Assembly (NCBI RefSeq): GCF_026210795.1
Contig: NC_089445.1
Span: 1,798,001-1,862,000 of the forward strand
DNA from: Rhizophagus irregularis
Taxonomy: Eukaryota > Glomeromycota > Glomeromycetes > Glomerales > Glomeraceae
DNA: 64,000 nucleotides
Reading direction: 5' to 3'
Under the pieces are notes generated by a model. That model saw nothing but the letters and a program-made list of their open reading frames with translations, was not told where the DNA came from and ran no database searches. Every line of letters begins with the position of its first letter. Within the stretch, counting starts at the first letter, position 1. This document shows positions 1-14,441 of this stretch, in pieces. The position numbers and the translations under genes were made by a program.

Positions 1-1259
1 TGTTCACTATTTCTTTGACCTAAAAAAAATTGTAATATAAGTCACGATGATGTGTTAATTGTTAATCAATTTCTAAAAATGGAATAAGAGATACTAAGAG
101 CGAATCAAAATCAACCAACTTTCAAATCCAAGTATAAGTAACAAGGTGAAGGCTGAATAAATAATTCATTCGGGATTATAATAAAGGATCTAAAATTTTA
201 TTTTAACAATTGTAAATAAAAATAAATTAAAAAAATTAATAAATTATGCTAAGCAACCGAATTGTGGCATAATTTCAGGTTAAAAAACCAGAATTACTTA
301 CCCTGTTCATAAAACCCTTTTAAATTAATCTATATAAACAAAAAGATAATAAAATGTAGTAAGATCGTTGAATTGTTTTCTCGGGATCGCCACACAATGC
401 TAAGCAACCGAATTGAGAACATATTTTCAGGATATAGAACCAGTATCTTTTTTCATAAAACGGTTGTCAATAATTTGATTGAATTAGGAAATTAATAAAA
501 TAGAGGGTCAATCAAAGAGATCATACAAAATCATACATGTCATTTTCTGGCATATTTTCAGGATAAAGAACCAGATTTACTATTCGCCTGTTCATAAAAT
601 CCTCGCACATAAACTAAAAAGCTGATAGTTAGACATTGAAGCTTCTCGGATAGACGGACGAAATCGCCACTCAATGCTAAGCGACATATTTTCAGGATAT
701 GGAACCAGAAATATTAATACCTTTTAATACCTTTTCATCAATAACTTGATTGAATTAGGAAATTAATAAATTAGAGTGCCAATCAAAGAGATCATGCATG
801 TCATTTTCTCGGTTACGGTACATCCATTTTCTCGGGTTAAATAAGATCGCCATCCAATACTAAGCAACGAATTGTGGCATATTTTCAGGATAAAGAACCA
901 GAATTATTATTCACCTGTTCATAAAACCCTTACACATAAATATCATTGAATTTTCTCGGATAGACGGACGAAATCGCCACTCAATGCTAAGCAACCGAGT
1001 TGAGACATATTTTCAAGTTGAACTACTACTCGCCTGTTCAGAAAACCCATTTAAATAAACTAAGAGAGAATAAAAAAGTGGAGATCGTTGAATTAATTCT
1101 TGAAGATTTAGTTCGTTAGCAGCAATTAAGACTTTTACAATATCCAAATATATCATATTCCTCCAAAGAAATTTTTACACCATAAATATACCATTATTTC
1201 TCGGGATGAACAAAATCGCCACTCGATGCTTGAGACATATTTTCAAGTTGAACTACTTA

Positions 1260-1583
1260 GAACGGGCAGTTAGTCAAGTTTACTCGTAATTATCCGTCTC
1301 CCAGAGAGCGTAAACATTTCCTTGCATCTGACGACTCTGACGTCACGGCTAAGAATTGATTAAGTACGTCTTCCGGGCAGTGATGTAAATTGGATTCGCA
1401 TAGTAGGCGCAGCGTATAATACTTTTATTTCCCGCGTATTTCGTTGAAAATATTAGGCGGCATTTTTCTTAGTAGCGTCTATCATTATATAAAGCGCATA
1501 TGAAATTAGTAGGTTGCGCATATGAATTTTATTAATGATATGCGCGTATAAGAATTTTTTGAATTTATAACACTGCGCGTATG
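1260..1583. mobile_element. Probable insertion in the repeat field, less AT-rich
   Basis: The repeat unit at 1017-1040 runs uninterrupted from 'gttgaactacta' to 'cgcctgttcag'. In the next unit these halves are separated by about 325 bp that are visibly richer in G+C than the surroundings. A short 'ctta' occurs at both junctions. The insert contains a perfect CRE-type palindrome TGACGTCA at 1338-1345 and several 'gcgcatatga'-like repeats near 1495-1580. There is no open frame and no clear terminal inverted repeat, so its class is unknown. Confidence 0.4.
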
Positions 1584-1867
1584 TCTTACTCACCTGTTCA
1601 GAAAACCCTTGCAAATTAACTTAAATAAACTAGGAGATAAGTGGGTATATAAAGTATAAAAAGAGGAGATCGTTGAATGATTGTCTCGGGATAGACAAAA
1701 TTGTTTCGGGATAACCACTCAATGATAAGCAACCGAATTGAGGACATATTATAAGGTTATAACTTATAGAACCAGAATTTACTATTTATTTGATTATGGA
1801 AACAAATAATTTAAATAAATCAGAAAAGTAATAATCATGTTATTTTCTCGGGATTAACAAAATCGCC

Positions 1868-2330
1868 AAAGAGTGCCAAAGTGACATAATTTCAAGTTAG
1901 AAATATTACTCACCTCAATACTTGGCAATAACTTGAATAAATTAAATGGTAAACTGGACTGGTTATTAAAAAAGAGATCATCGTGTCGGATTAGCAAAAT
2001 CGCCACAGAGTGCCAAAGACTTGGCAATAACTTGAATAAATTAGCGATAAAATGATAATTAAAAAAGAGATCATCGTGTCAGGATTAGTAAAATCGCAAA
2101 GAGTGCCAAAGTGACATAATTTCAAGTTAGAAATATTACTCACCTCAATACTTGGCAATAACTTGAATAAATTAATGTTAAACTGGATTGGTTATTAAAA
2201 AAGAGATCATCGTGTCGGGATTAGCAAAATCGCCACAGAGCGTCAAATACTTGGCAATAACTTGAATAAATTAGCGATAAATTGATAATTAAAAAAGAGA
2301 TCATCGTGTCGAGATTCACAAAGTGCCAAG
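1868..2330. repeat. Tandem repeat, period about 230 bp
   Basis: A block starting 'gagtgccaaagtgacataat' at 1871 recurs at 2101 almost unchanged. Within each unit a shorter module ('agagatcatcgtgtcg' followed by 'aaaatcgcca' and 'cttggcaataacttgaata') is repeated about twice. This is the best-preserved part of the surrounding repeat field, so it is probably the youngest. Confidence 0.75.
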
Positions 2331-2450
2331 CAACCGAATCATAACATAATTTCAGGTTAAAGAATCAGAATTACTACTTTAACTATTCATAAAATCACTT
2401 ACCAATAACTTAAATAAATTAATAAAATGGAGTGGATCACAAACGAATCG

Positions 2451-5400
2451 TAACAATTCAATTAGAATTACAATTGCAATCACCCGTTAATTTTCAATGT
2501 ATTTTGTGAATAGTAATCTGTCATTTTGACGAAAACGTCATAAGAAGACGCCGTTCAAGTATAGATTTTTTTTCAAAAATAACAGTTTCTCTGATTCTTT
2601 TTTTGTTTTTTGATTATATTTTACATTTTAGTAAGAGATTAACAAGATTAACGAGATTAAATTTACACGTTTTTATATAAATAAACAAAAATAGGAAATA
2701 GTATGATTATTTTTAAAAAAAAAATGTAAATATATAGAATCTATGTATAGTAAAATTTGATACATAGATTTTCTCAAAAAGATCGATTTTTAATTGGACA
2801 AAAGAAAGTTCCCGCAAAAATTCGATGACGCAAAAAAAAGATCTACACTACATAAACTACCAAAAATATTTTTAAGATTTCATTGAAAAGAAAAAAGAGA
2901 TATGTAGATATATAATAATAAGTAGATTTGGTTTGATTGTTATTTTTAATTTTTTTTTTTTTACAATCAATGAAAGTAGATAAGATCACTTGATACATTA
3001 ATTTATTTATATTTATCATAATAATAATCATAAACAAATAAGAGAATGAATGAATGAATAAAAAAAAAAAAAAATTTTATAAATGATTTTGTTAATTATG
3101 GTTTAAAATGAATGAAAAGGAATAAATGAAAAAATAAATGGAGTAGAAAATGATAACGATTTATTATAGGTGATTTTTTTTTAAAAAAAAAAAAGATTTC
3201 TAGGAAAAAAAAATAATAATAATATTTATTTGAATGGGGGTTAAAATTCAAAATAAAACGCGTTGTTTATTTTATCATACAGTTTACACAAGTTTACACA
3301 GAAAAAAAAATATTCTTTTTCACAAGAAAAAAAAATAAAAAAATCTCTTTCATAATAAATTCTATTCCCTTTTTACTTTCCTAATATGGTTAATAAACTA
3401 ATAAATAATATAAAAAAAAATCTCAAAAAAAGGAAATAACAATGAAAATGAAGTTTCATTTTCAGCAAAAAAAGAATTTTTTGTAATACGATATTGAGAA
3501 TATTGAGAATATTGAGAATATTGAGAATAACCCAAGAACCGAGCATACTTGTATAACGATAAATATTGAAATAACCAAATATTTTATATATATTTATATA
3601 TAAATATTGTGATTAATTTTATAATAATCTTATATATTGTTCTTATTAATTGGGAAGGTTTTTCTGATAAAATTATGTAAAATTATGTAAAATTAGGATA
3701 ACACAGTAAGTACAGGCGAACGTTACCTTTGGATGATCTTTTGATTTTTATGTCATACGTTTATTTAACGTTTAAAGTTGAAATTTCAAATTGAAATCTC
3801 CAATTAATTTTTTAAAGTTGAATCCCAATTAATTTTTTTAAAGTTGAATCTCCAATTAATTTTTTTTAAAAAAAAATGACCCCCGTAATAACATGACCCC
3901 ATAAGAACAATATGGGAAGAAAAACTTTATCACGTAAGAAACGTTATTTTAGTATAACCCATGTGAAAAAAAACTTCTAAAATATTCTAAATAGAAAGAA
4001 GTCATAGATTTAGATAAATAAATAGGAGATGAATGAAAATAATAATAATAATAATAACAACAACAACAACAATAACAATAATAATAGTGATAAATTTATA
4101 CTTATTGTGGTTCAATCAGAATTTATTTTTCATACACGTTTTTTTTTTTTTATTCTCTCCGTCTTCTCTCAAGAACAAATAATACTTGGTGTAGTTTTTA
4201 AAAAAATGATTTTTTATTACTATCTTTATCTTTATTTAATTTTTTTTTTTTTTAAAATTTGAACTTTTTTTTTTATGTTACAAAACTTAATTTGGTAATC
4301 TCAATAAAATTTCCGATTTAGAAATTATCAATAAATTTGAATGAATGAATGAAGATATCGATGATGATACCATACCTACAAACTAATAAATAATTTTTAC
4401 GGAAAAATATTTATTGCTTTTTAACCCTAATTTTTTTTTTTTACATAATGACTTATTAGGAAATTTTATGAATTGTCCAGAACTGCAAATGTAACCAGAT
4501 TATATATATATATGATTATATTGCAGATATTTTATCCTTATCTCTTCTTTTTATTTTTCGAAATGAATATAATGAATATCACCCGAATTATATATATATA
4601 TATATATATTTAAATATAAACTGAAAATAGATTGTTCCAAGAAAGAATTCTATTTTATGGGCTAATTAAAAAAAAAAAAACGAAAATTGACAAAATAACT
4701 TGGACCCGATTATACGCGTCCAAAAAAGGTAAAATACAATGAAATAAAAAAGTAAATAAATAAATTCACCTTGTGATATACTGATATTTAATTTGATTTC
4801 AAAAGTTAATAATTATCAAATAATTTAAATATTAATATTTAAAATAATTATCGTTATAAAAACGATACGTGAAAAAGAAAAATTACGTGTAATTATGAAA
4901 CTTATGAAACTAAAAGGAGATGTTTTAATTAAAAGTTCATAAAAGTTCGTAATACCATGGGGTCATGCATATAGTATTATATGATTGAGATTATCGTAAT
5001 GTGTATTAAGTAATATATCACATTATACACATTATATACACATTATTATACATTATACACATATATTTACCAGTTACCACACTGAAAAAATATTTAGGTT
5101 CTTTGAAAACAATGAAAACATGTTAAATGTATGCATTTTAAAATGTTACAGAATTTTTAGTTAAACGAATATAGACCCATATATTTATTATATATGGACA
5201 TATGTATCAGTGTAAACGGTACATATATGGTATAGTTAATTGTGTCCTTTGTCCTTTGTTCAAAAAACAATATTTTACTGTTTAAGAAATTTTACTTATT
5301 AAGAACAAGGGGGATTTTCTGATAGGAATAAGAGCATATACGGTTAACCATATTTTTTTATTTTTAAAGTTCAAAAATTTATTGCTTCACAATTTTCCAT

Positions 5401-6578
5401 AAAAGTGCTTTTTGATAAAATTTAATTATCCCAAATACTGTATAATCACTTTACTATAATATCACATTATTATTTAACGTTTATCGTTTATCGATAAAAA
5501 AAAAAAAAAATTTTACATGAATGAAAAAATGAAAAATGAAAATCATTTTTTTTTTTCGATAAAGTTAACTTGACAAAATCATTACTTCATTACTCCATCA
5601 TTCGATTTACTCGATTATTTGATTAATGTATTGTATTTTAGATAAACCATACCGAGAATTTGCCGAAAATCTTACTAAATTATTAATTAATTTATACAGA
5701 AAAGGGATTATTGTAAACAATAATACAACGATTAAAAAGAGGAAGTTATTGAAACCCTGGTAACATATAAAAAAAAAATATATATATATATTTTTTTTCT
5801 TTGTCAAAATATTTCTATATATTATATAATAAGTTACGTGTAATACTTTCTTTAAAAGTGATTGATTAATGTGTAAAAAATGTAAAAAATGCTACACATG
5901 TATCATATTCTTACCTTACAGTTTAACGGTAAACTATTGTTACACAAACTTCCAAAAATAACCAATTATTTTTTTATAATGATTACTTAAGTATTAGATT
6001 TACCAATTCAGTGTTCAACAAAGCAAATTGAATTTTACATATTGGGTAAAGTGTATTTTATAATAATATACGTACAAAAGTTTCGGATTACGGCTAAAAA
6101 GTAAACAAATTAACGTAAAGGGATTTTATATTGGCTGAAGATTTGTATGCATAAATAACATTTTTGCTTGTCCAATCCAATTATCCTGATATATGATATA
6201 TAATATAAATATTATCAAGATAATATTGTAAATATATATTATATAATAATAACTTATATTAACATAATTAACATATTAACTAAAATGATTTACATTATAA
6301 TACATACAAAACTTGAACGTTTTGCTTAGAGATAATTTAAACTTTTAAGAAAGTAACCTAAAACAGGGCTTATAATCTTTGAATTTGGAATCAAACACGT
6401 GATAAATCTGTAATCAGGGATTAATGGTGATAATAAAGAAAATAACTAAAAAATTATGATGTGAAAAAAAAAAAATTTTTTTTTTCTTGTCTCAATGGGC
6501 AGTAAGATTGTGAAAAAAAAAAAATTTTGGTAAACTAAGCGAAAAAGAATATCCGGATTAGAATCAAGTTTTACATTT

Positions 6579-6620
<42 letters not shown>

Positions 6621-7560
6621 TACATAAATATCACATACACATATATATATATCAGTACACTTTATACATAAAAACAAATTTTTAAAAAAAAAGTAAAACA
6701 AAATGTTAACTTTACTTTATTTATTCATTTCTTTAAATAAACAAGATTCATTTTAAAAAATTTTTGGAAACTAAATAACCATTTATTGCAACAAATCGTC
6801 CTTTTCTTTTTTGAAAAAAAAAAGTTTTTTTCCAAAAAGAAACAAAATAGTTTTTTTGAGAAAAAAAAAATTTTTTAATTTATTTATATATATATATATA
6901 TACATGATTTTTTTACTTTTATTTTACATTTTTACATTGTATATTGTATTATATATATATACATTACATATATATACACGGCTGAATAAAGAAACACAGC
7001 ATTTTTTTTTTTTTTTTAAGTGCGTGCGTGAAAAAAAACAACTTGTGGCGTTTATTATTAGAATATAATCATTTTATTTTTATTTTTATTTTTTTTGAAA
7101 CTCTACCAAAAGGAACGCTTTTTTTTTTTTTTGTTTTTCTATCCGTTTAAAAAAAAAACAAAATCTGTAATCCGTTTAAAAACAAAAAAAAAAATTAATA
7201 ACAAAAAAAAAACACCACGAAAATTTTAGCGTTTTGTTTTTTTGTTTTTTATTTCAAAATATCAAAAAATAATAATATCCAAGCCTCATTGAACTCATTG
7301 AAATTGTGTTTTTTTTATATTTGGGACTATTTGGATTAAAATTTTTTTATTTTTGGGTTTTTTCCTCCCTTTTTATCCTTTTTTATTTTTAATAATAATT
7401 CGGATAATAAAAAAAAAATAAATAAATAATTATAAATATCATTTATTTTTTTCTTGGTCCCCTTTTTTTTCTCCTTTTTTTTCTAGGATTTTACTTTTTT
7501 TTTTTTAAAAAAAAAATAAAAAAAAAAGTTATAAAAATAAAAAAAAGTAATAATAAATTT
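2451..7560. other. Non-coding AT-rich DNA with simple repeats
   Basis: No gene is supported over about 5 kb. The stretch holds long A and T homopolymers and several simple repeats: a 12-bp unit 'gagaatattgag' (about four copies, 3492-3529), a 26-bp unit containing 'aaagttgaatctccaatta' (three copies, 3775-3865), an AAT/AAC triplet run (4035-4090) and TA/TATA runs near 4600, 5780 and 6590-6655. The open frames here, including one reading poly-Asn at 4029, are made of simple sequence. Confidence 0.7.
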
Positions 7561-7625
7561 TATTTATTTTAAAAAAAGAAAAAACAAATTAAGATTTTTT
7601 TTTTAAAAAAAAATAAGAAATAAAT

Positions 7626-8737
7626 ATGAGTAAAAAAGCAAGTATAGCGAACTTATTAAATGATAATAATCACATATCATCTATATCATCTGAACCTCAA
7701 AATTTGACAAACGCGACAAGTTTAAATAAAAAACCATCATCATCATCATCATCATCGTCGTCGTCTTTGTCATCACATCAACAACATCAACAACATCAAC
7801 AACAACATCATCAACATCATCAACATCATCATCAACACCATCAATACCAACAACATCATCAACAACATTATCAACCACATCATTATCATCATCCTAACAA
7901 TACCACTACATCCGCCCCTATTCCTACCAGATTAAATTATTCACCTCGTTCACCTGATACAAGAATCGGTGTACAAATTGTTGCAAATGGTGATCTAACA
8001 TTCAACCAACCTGTATGTATTCTTATTTTATTAATTCTTTCCTTTTTTTTTTTAATAGTAAATAATCCTTTTCATTTTAGTTTGCTCATCAATTTTCCGA
8101 ATTTTCCGGTAATTGGATATCACCTCTACATCCTCTTTATACATACGATCCTCTACCTGAAGCATTAAGAAAATCTAAAAAAAAATCTCATAAAAGAACC
8201 AATGATATAATTGATACTCCTCCTCCCCCTTTATCGGAAAATCTTTCAGAAAATAATACTACTACTACAATACGTCCTAAACGTAATTATACAAAAAAAC
8301 CTCTTGATAGGTTAAAAAGACCAAGAAATGGTTATATGATATATATGAATGAAGTTTATGATGATGTTAAACGTAAACATCCTAATTTAAAATTCGGTGA
8401 ATTAAGTTCTTTAATTGGTGTTCAATGGAAAGAGATGTCCAAAGCTCAACAAATGGTAATCATTTTATATGTATATATTATCTATTCTTTTTTTTTTTTC
8501 TAAAAAAAAATTTTTTTTTTATTAGCCTTATCATCAAAAACATGAAGAAGAAAAAGCCGCTTATGAAGCAGCAAAATTAGCCATGTCGAGAACAAATTTA
8601 CAAATTGTTGAAGAAACGATTGATATTGAACAACAAGTTAAGGCTGCTGAATTAAGAGCTTCACAACCAAAAAATAAATCAAATAAACGTTCAGATCATT
8701 CAAACGTAGGAAAACAAAAATCTAGTACTCAACAACA

Positions 8738-8777
<40 letters not shown>

Positions 8778-9530
8778 CAAGCTTCTAAATCTAAAGAAAA
8801 TCCTTTTGTTATTCCAAACGTAGAACCACCTGAAACTATTTCAACTTATATAGTTACAGATAGATCAAAAACTAATAAATTAAGACATGGTATTCCAATC
8901 ACACCAACTTCACCGGATTTTAGCGATATAACAAAAAAACTTGCAACTCCTACTCAACCAATAGCAAGTTTAACAAGGCGAAGGACTTCTTTTAATCAAT
9001 CTTCACGTGAATCTAAAAGAGATGAATATTTTAAAAAACATTTTCCAGAAACCGATAAATTAATTGGAGATGATAAAATTGTTGAAGGAAATAAGGATTC
9101 ATGTACTGGCGGTCTTCAACAATCTGATGAGAAAATTATATCAATGTCTATTTCTTCCCCTGATGAGAACATGTCAGATTATGAGGATGATGAGGAAGAA
9201 GTAGATCAATTACAACCAAGTGATCGATCTGATTCTGAAATGGAAGGAGTTGAAGTTTTCAGTAAATCTTTATCAAATAGTAATCATATTAATAATATTA
9301 TTAGTAAATCATCTACGGAAACATCAAGTCGAAAAAATGGAAATGGTGATTTAATGTCAATTGATACGTCAAATATTTGGCTTTTACCAATTGAAGGTAC
9401 AACAGTTTCACCTGGATTAACTCCTCACAGGAAACGAAAAATTATTATAATAGAAGATTCAGATGATGATAAGTTTAACTCTAAGATATTAGATATAGAT
9501 AATTCAAAAAAGTGCAAGAATAATATTTGA
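7626..9530 (+). CDS. HMG-box transcription factor, three exons
   Basis: Spliced product of about 588 residues from exons 7626-8012, 8081-8455 and 8526-9530; both introns are GT-AG and phase 0. The N-terminus has a Ser run and then a long Gln/His tract (about residues 37-90). The HMG box is at about residues 207-275 and is split by intron 2. Visible signatures are PRNGYMIYMNEVYDDVKRKH, FGELSSLIGVQWKEMS and PYHQKHEEEKAAYEAAK, the usual three-helix DNA-binding fold of the MATA/Sox-like class. The C-terminal half is low complexity, with an Asn run (around residue 326), an acidic stretch (DYEDDEEE) and a basic HRKRK that could be a nuclear-localisation signal. It is likely a nuclear sequence-specific DNA-binding protein. 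The target is unknown, and nothing shows it to be a mating-type gene. The start is the first ATG in the open first exon. Confidence 0.85.
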
Positions 9531-10560
9531 ATTTTTTGGATTCTTATGTAATATATTAGAGAGTTATAAAGATAAAGATAAAGATAAAGATAAAGTTATA
9601 TAAAAAAATTGACATTTTTTTTTCTGTAAAATAACTTTTTTTTTATTCTTAGATTTTTTTTTAAAAAAAAAAAAATTGTTTTTTATTTTTTAAACATCTC
9701 AATTAAGATCAAGCATAAAAAAAAATTTAGAATATTTTTCATTTTTTTATTTCTTTTTTGTCACCTTTTTTTTTTAATTTCAATTTTTATGTTATTTTCT
9801 AAAAAAAAAAAGCATATCAATATGTATAGATATTTTTTTAGGATGTTTTTTTTTATGAAAAAAAAATAGTAATAATGATACTTGTATTATATACATTAAC
9901 ATTTTTGATAAAAAAAAAATAAATAAATCATTATTATTATTATTATTTCAATTAAATATAAAATGATTTTTATATTGATACCATAAACAGTAATTTTTGT
10001 GAATTATCAACATTATACATTATTAAACATCAAACAACAGTAAAAGAAAAAAAAGGTTTAATTTAACTATATTAAGTAAAATTAAAAATAATTAAAATTA
10101 CATTTTTTTTTTTAACATTTTTTAATTCTGGTCAGAAATCTAAAAAAAAAAAATTAAAAAAATTCAAGATAATGCTTGATGATTCTATAACATTTTTAAT
10201 GGTGATACGAAAAAAATCAAAAAAATTCAAGATAATGCTTGATGATTCTATAACATTTTAATGGTGATACGAAAAAAATTGAAAAAATTCAAGATAATGC
10301 TTGATGATTCTATAACATTTTAATGGTGATACGAAAAAAATTGATCAGATAAATTAAAAAGGTGAAAGTTTCAGAAATGTTTCAGTCTAATATAAAACTT
10401 GCATCCCAAACATTTCCCTTGATTCGTTAAAATTACTAAAGTATAATCAACGCATATAAACATGCCGATTTTCGGAATTTTATACATAAAACAAGATCAT
10501 CAAAGTCCGAAAATTTGTGTAAGGAATTATTATTATAGGTTAATAAATGAACCTTTATAT
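9531..10560. repeat. Gene-poor stretch with tandem 62-bp repeat
   Basis: Downstream of the HMG gene there is AT-rich DNA with homopolymers and a hexamer run (gataaa, about 9565-9595). At 10161-10345 a unit of 62-63 bp starting 'aattcaagataatgcttgat' occurs three times (10161, 10224, 10286) with near identity. No coding sequence is seen. Confidence 0.7.
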
Positions 10561-10610
10561 ATGGAGAAATAAATCAGTTTGGAAAATATTCGTCAATCAT
10601 GTACTGTAAA

Positions 10611-10642
<32 letters not shown>

Positions 10643-12400
10643 TATGTACTGTATATGCAATTCTTGGATCCGATAATCCTTTAGTGTATAAAGATAATGA
10701 GGTCGTTAAAAGAGATCTTGCATATTTAAACAATACAAATAAATATATATTTGTAATTGATATGTTTATAATTTATAATTTATTTATAAATAAAATTTTT
10801 TTGATGATAATGAATATGATTTGATTGATATAATCAAGAATTTTATGTCGAGCAATAGAAAAAAAAAAAAAATTTTTTTTTGATTATTCATGTGCCAGTT
10901 GTGATACAATCATGGAAAACCGAACGGGTTTTCCTAAAAAAAAATTTTTAGGAATGTAAACAAATACCAAATTCGTATAGATAATAAAACTTTGGACGTG
11001 TGTAGGTATGTTTTAAGAAATTATTTTTCAATTATATAGAATAATATAAACATGGCATGATTTTTAATTATTAAATTCTTTTCATTTTTTTTTTTCACAC
11101 ATTACTGTATAAATATCAAACATATGAATATTAATAATTGAAACAATGAATTATAACATAATTAATTAAAAATTAATTAAATTATTTTTAAAGTTTGAAA
11201 TTTTTTAAAATATTAATCCCTTGAATTTTTTTTTAAAAAAGAGTCATATTGTCCCACCATAAAAAGCAATTCTATATTTCTATATCGATAATAAATTTAT
11301 CCAAATGGATAAATGGATCAATTCAAAATCCCATCTATCTATTCTATATCTGATACGTTTATCTCCGGTAAAAAAAATTATTATTATTTTTTTTTTTGAT
11401 ATACTGTAAAAATTTATGTATTGTAAAAAATAATTAAAAGATGTTTTTTTATTTTATTTTATTGTAATTAAAGTAATTAAAATAATTTTATTGTAAATAT
11501 TGTAAATATTGTAAATTAAAAATAAAATAAAAATAAATTTTAAATTAATCGAAAAAAAAAACAAAAAAGCGTAAATAAAGTTTTTTTTTTAAAAAAAAAA
11601 AAAAATTGTACTTACTACTAATATTATATTTTATCGGCATTTTACGCGTGTTAAAAAAAAAATTTCAAATTTTAAAATTTTTTTTTTTTTTTTTGGCAAA
11701 ATATTTTTTGTGATACTAAAAAAACATTGAACAAATTGTTTTCGATGATATCAAACTTTCTATTTTTGTAAAGGAACTGGAAAAACTAAAGCTTGTTTAA
11801 TGATAGAATTTTTTCCGAAAATGACATAATGACATAATGATAATGTAATGGTAACGGTAATTTCTTTAAAGCAATGATTTTTTACGAAAAGTAAAAAAAA
11901 ACGGTACGACATTATCATTGAAATTGTAAAAACGAGAGGGAGAGAAAAGTTCAATTAATTAATTCCTAGAATTTTGGAAACCTGAAAAACCTGGAATATA
12001 AAAAACAATCTTTTAAGGTAAAAAAACAACACAAAAAAAAGATTGTTTTTGCCTTTATTTTTTATTTTTTTTTCTTTTTATTCATAAATATTTTTTTAAA
12101 CACAATATTTATTTATCACCACACCCAATATTTATTGTATTAAATTAGATTAATATTTTATTTTTTCAATTTATTCATTCGAAATCCCTCCTCATCTTTG
12201 TAGAGATGAAAATTAAATAAAGATAATAAAGATGCTTTTTTCATTTTTTACGTCCAAGTGTATAGTATTTATTTTCAGTTAATAAATAAATTTCTCATAT
12301 ATCTCAATGTTTTTTTTTAATTATCATCTAGCATTGCATAAAATACCTACGAATAATGAGAATATTTTATTGAGATGTATGACCATTTTACCAGAATGTT
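10561..12400. other. Non-coding AT-rich stretch
   Basis: No gene recognised. There is a short open frame at 10579-10824, but it contains a TA microsatellite and matches nothing I know. The remainder is homopolymer-rich, with a 'tattgtaaa' microrepeat at about 11490-11515. Confidence 0.55.
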
Positions 12401-12424
12401 TGAAGTATTCTTTAAAGGAGGATA

Positions 12425-13065
12425 TTTAGAAAGTAATATTCAACAAATTACGCGGATTAATTCTACAAATTATGCGGACTGATGTCTAAAATACTCCTAC
12501 AGTAGTATTCTACAAATTACACGGGTTGATTGTCTACTCCTAGAATATTTAGACAGTAATATTCTACAAATTACGCGGATTGATATCTACTCTCAGAGGT
12601 ATTTTACACAGTAATATTCTACAAATTACACGGACTGTCTACTTCAGAGGTATTTTAGTATTCTACAAATTACACGGATTGATATCTACTCTCAGATGCA
12701 TTTTAGACAGTAATATTTTACAAATTACGCAGATTAATGTCTACTTTCAGAGGTATTTTAGGCAGTAATATTCAACAAATTACGCGGTAACATTCTACGA
12801 ATTACACGGATTAATATCTATTTTAGACAGTAATATTTTACAAATTACGCGGATTAATGTCTACTCTCCGAGGTATTTTGGACAGTAATATTCAACAAAT
12901 TACACGGATTAATGTCTACTCTCCGAGGTATTTTGAGCAGTAATATTCAACAAATTACACGGATTAATGTCTACTCTCCGAGGATTTTGGGCAGTAATAT
13001 TCAACAAATTACGCGGTAACATTCTACAAATTACACGGATTGATGTCTACTCTCAGAGAAAGTTA
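12425..13065. repeat. Minisatellite array, 'acaaattac(a/g)cgg' unit
   Basis: A unit of about 55-65 bp recurs about ten times with variable spacing. It contains 'cagtaatattcaacaaatta', 'cgcggattaatgtctactct' and 'cgaggtattttg'. The best-preserved copies lie at 12840-13050. Units differ by short deletions, typical of a variable minisatellite. The open frame at 12580-12768 is a product of the repeat. Confidence 0.8.
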
Positions 13066-14165
13066 ATTAGAATCTACCTCATAGTTACGGGTGACACAAG
13101 AAATTTGAAAATACCACCTTAACCGGTAAAACACTATTCCTTTCATTCTCTACTAGTATCTTTTCTTTTATTTTATTAAAAAATATATTTAAATTTATTT
13201 AATTGTAATCAATTATTAATAAATAATAAGGATATCATCCAGTTTGTGGTTAAAAAACGCGATTATTAATACTTTGTAAATGATTGGGTAAGGGGAGAGG
13301 ACGTTATAACTCCGAAACGCTTTTCAATTAGCATATGTATCTTCTATGTATATTGCAAAACAAATGATCAGAAAAACATTCATTCGTACTGTAACAGAAT
13401 AATTTCGTTCATCGTCCGCGTAAAGTGCTGAAACAAGAGATAAGGGTAGATGTATTAGATTATTTATTATATTGATACTTATTCTTAGAAAATCAAGGAC
13501 CACACGCACGCAATTAAGATTATTAAGATTTAAACTCTTGTTACGTGTGATCGGTAACATCCACCAAAAATATAAATATACATGATCTACATGATCCTGG
13601 CTGCACTATAAATGATATGCATCAATCTAATTTTCTGTTTTTGGACAAATTTACAAAATTTGTGAGACTTTGGGACGTCATTATTTATATGATTATAGAT
13701 CACAGCGCAGTTAAAGTACAAAATTGCTAATCAAGTATTTTTTTCTTGTAAAATAATATTTAATAAAAATATTTTAATAAAAATATTATTATATACTATA
13801 ATTACGCGACATACTATTAATATGAAATTTTATTTCTATTATTAATTCGTTTCAAGATTCGAATCAAAAAAAATCATCAATACTTTTAATACTTTTAATA
13901 CTTTCAATACTTTTTCATAATTATCATGTTCACATAAAACATTCGTCAATTATATATAATATTAGTACTATTTTTTATTTTTTTTATACAGTATTTAGGG
14001 AGAAAAAAAAGGTAGATTTCATTAGTAATACCCTGATATAAATTACAGTATATAAATTTCAAATACCGGAAATTTGTCATCTTTATCACCTGATAATTTT
14101 GATAATTTAAATATTTAAGATATAAAATTTCAGCTGTCATAATCTTGGCTGGAATTAAAGAATCT
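13066..14165. other. Non-coding stretch
   Basis: Nothing with coding character is seen. A 'taatacttt' microrepeat occurs near 13880-13905. Short open frames on the minus strand (13324-13560, 13946-14140) match no family I recognise. Confidence 0.5.
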
Positions 14166-14441
14166 GAATTTCAAATTAAGTTAAAAATAACTTCAAATGT
14201 ACAATGCAATTTAAATTAGTAATCGGTTATTGTTCAGTCGATTAGGAATATGTGAAGTATTAGTAGCACTAATTTATTAGTGGGGTAGTTAGCACTAATT
14301 ATTATTGGTCACTGCAGTATTCCTACTATGTATAAATTGGTTATTTCTGTCTTTGACTATTTCCTCATCCAATGATTATTTATTATTAATCGGATAAAAT
14401 AATTCACATATCACAAATCGCAAATTATATTAACCATACTA

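Larger units (their letters stand above)
1..2450. repeat. Degenerate interspersed repeat field
   Basis: Non-coding sequence built from many diverged copies of a few motifs: a 'gctaagcaaccgaattg' box, a 'catattttcaggataaagaa' box, a 'cctgttcataaaaccc' box and 'ctcgggat...aaaatcgcca'. Copies lie near 246, 396, 549, 673, 858, 980, 1200 and 1720. Their order is conserved but spacing varies, as in an old tandem array broken by indels. No open frame is supported. Confidence 0.75.

Noticed and set aside
4029-4262. Open frame starting with a run of Asn codons
   Set aside because: It is a reading of an AAT/AAC microsatellite followed by T-rich DNA, with no protein family or splice context.
7681-7878. 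Minus-strand Asp/Val-rich open frame
   Set aside because: Antisense of the Ser and Gln/His repeats of the HMG-box gene.
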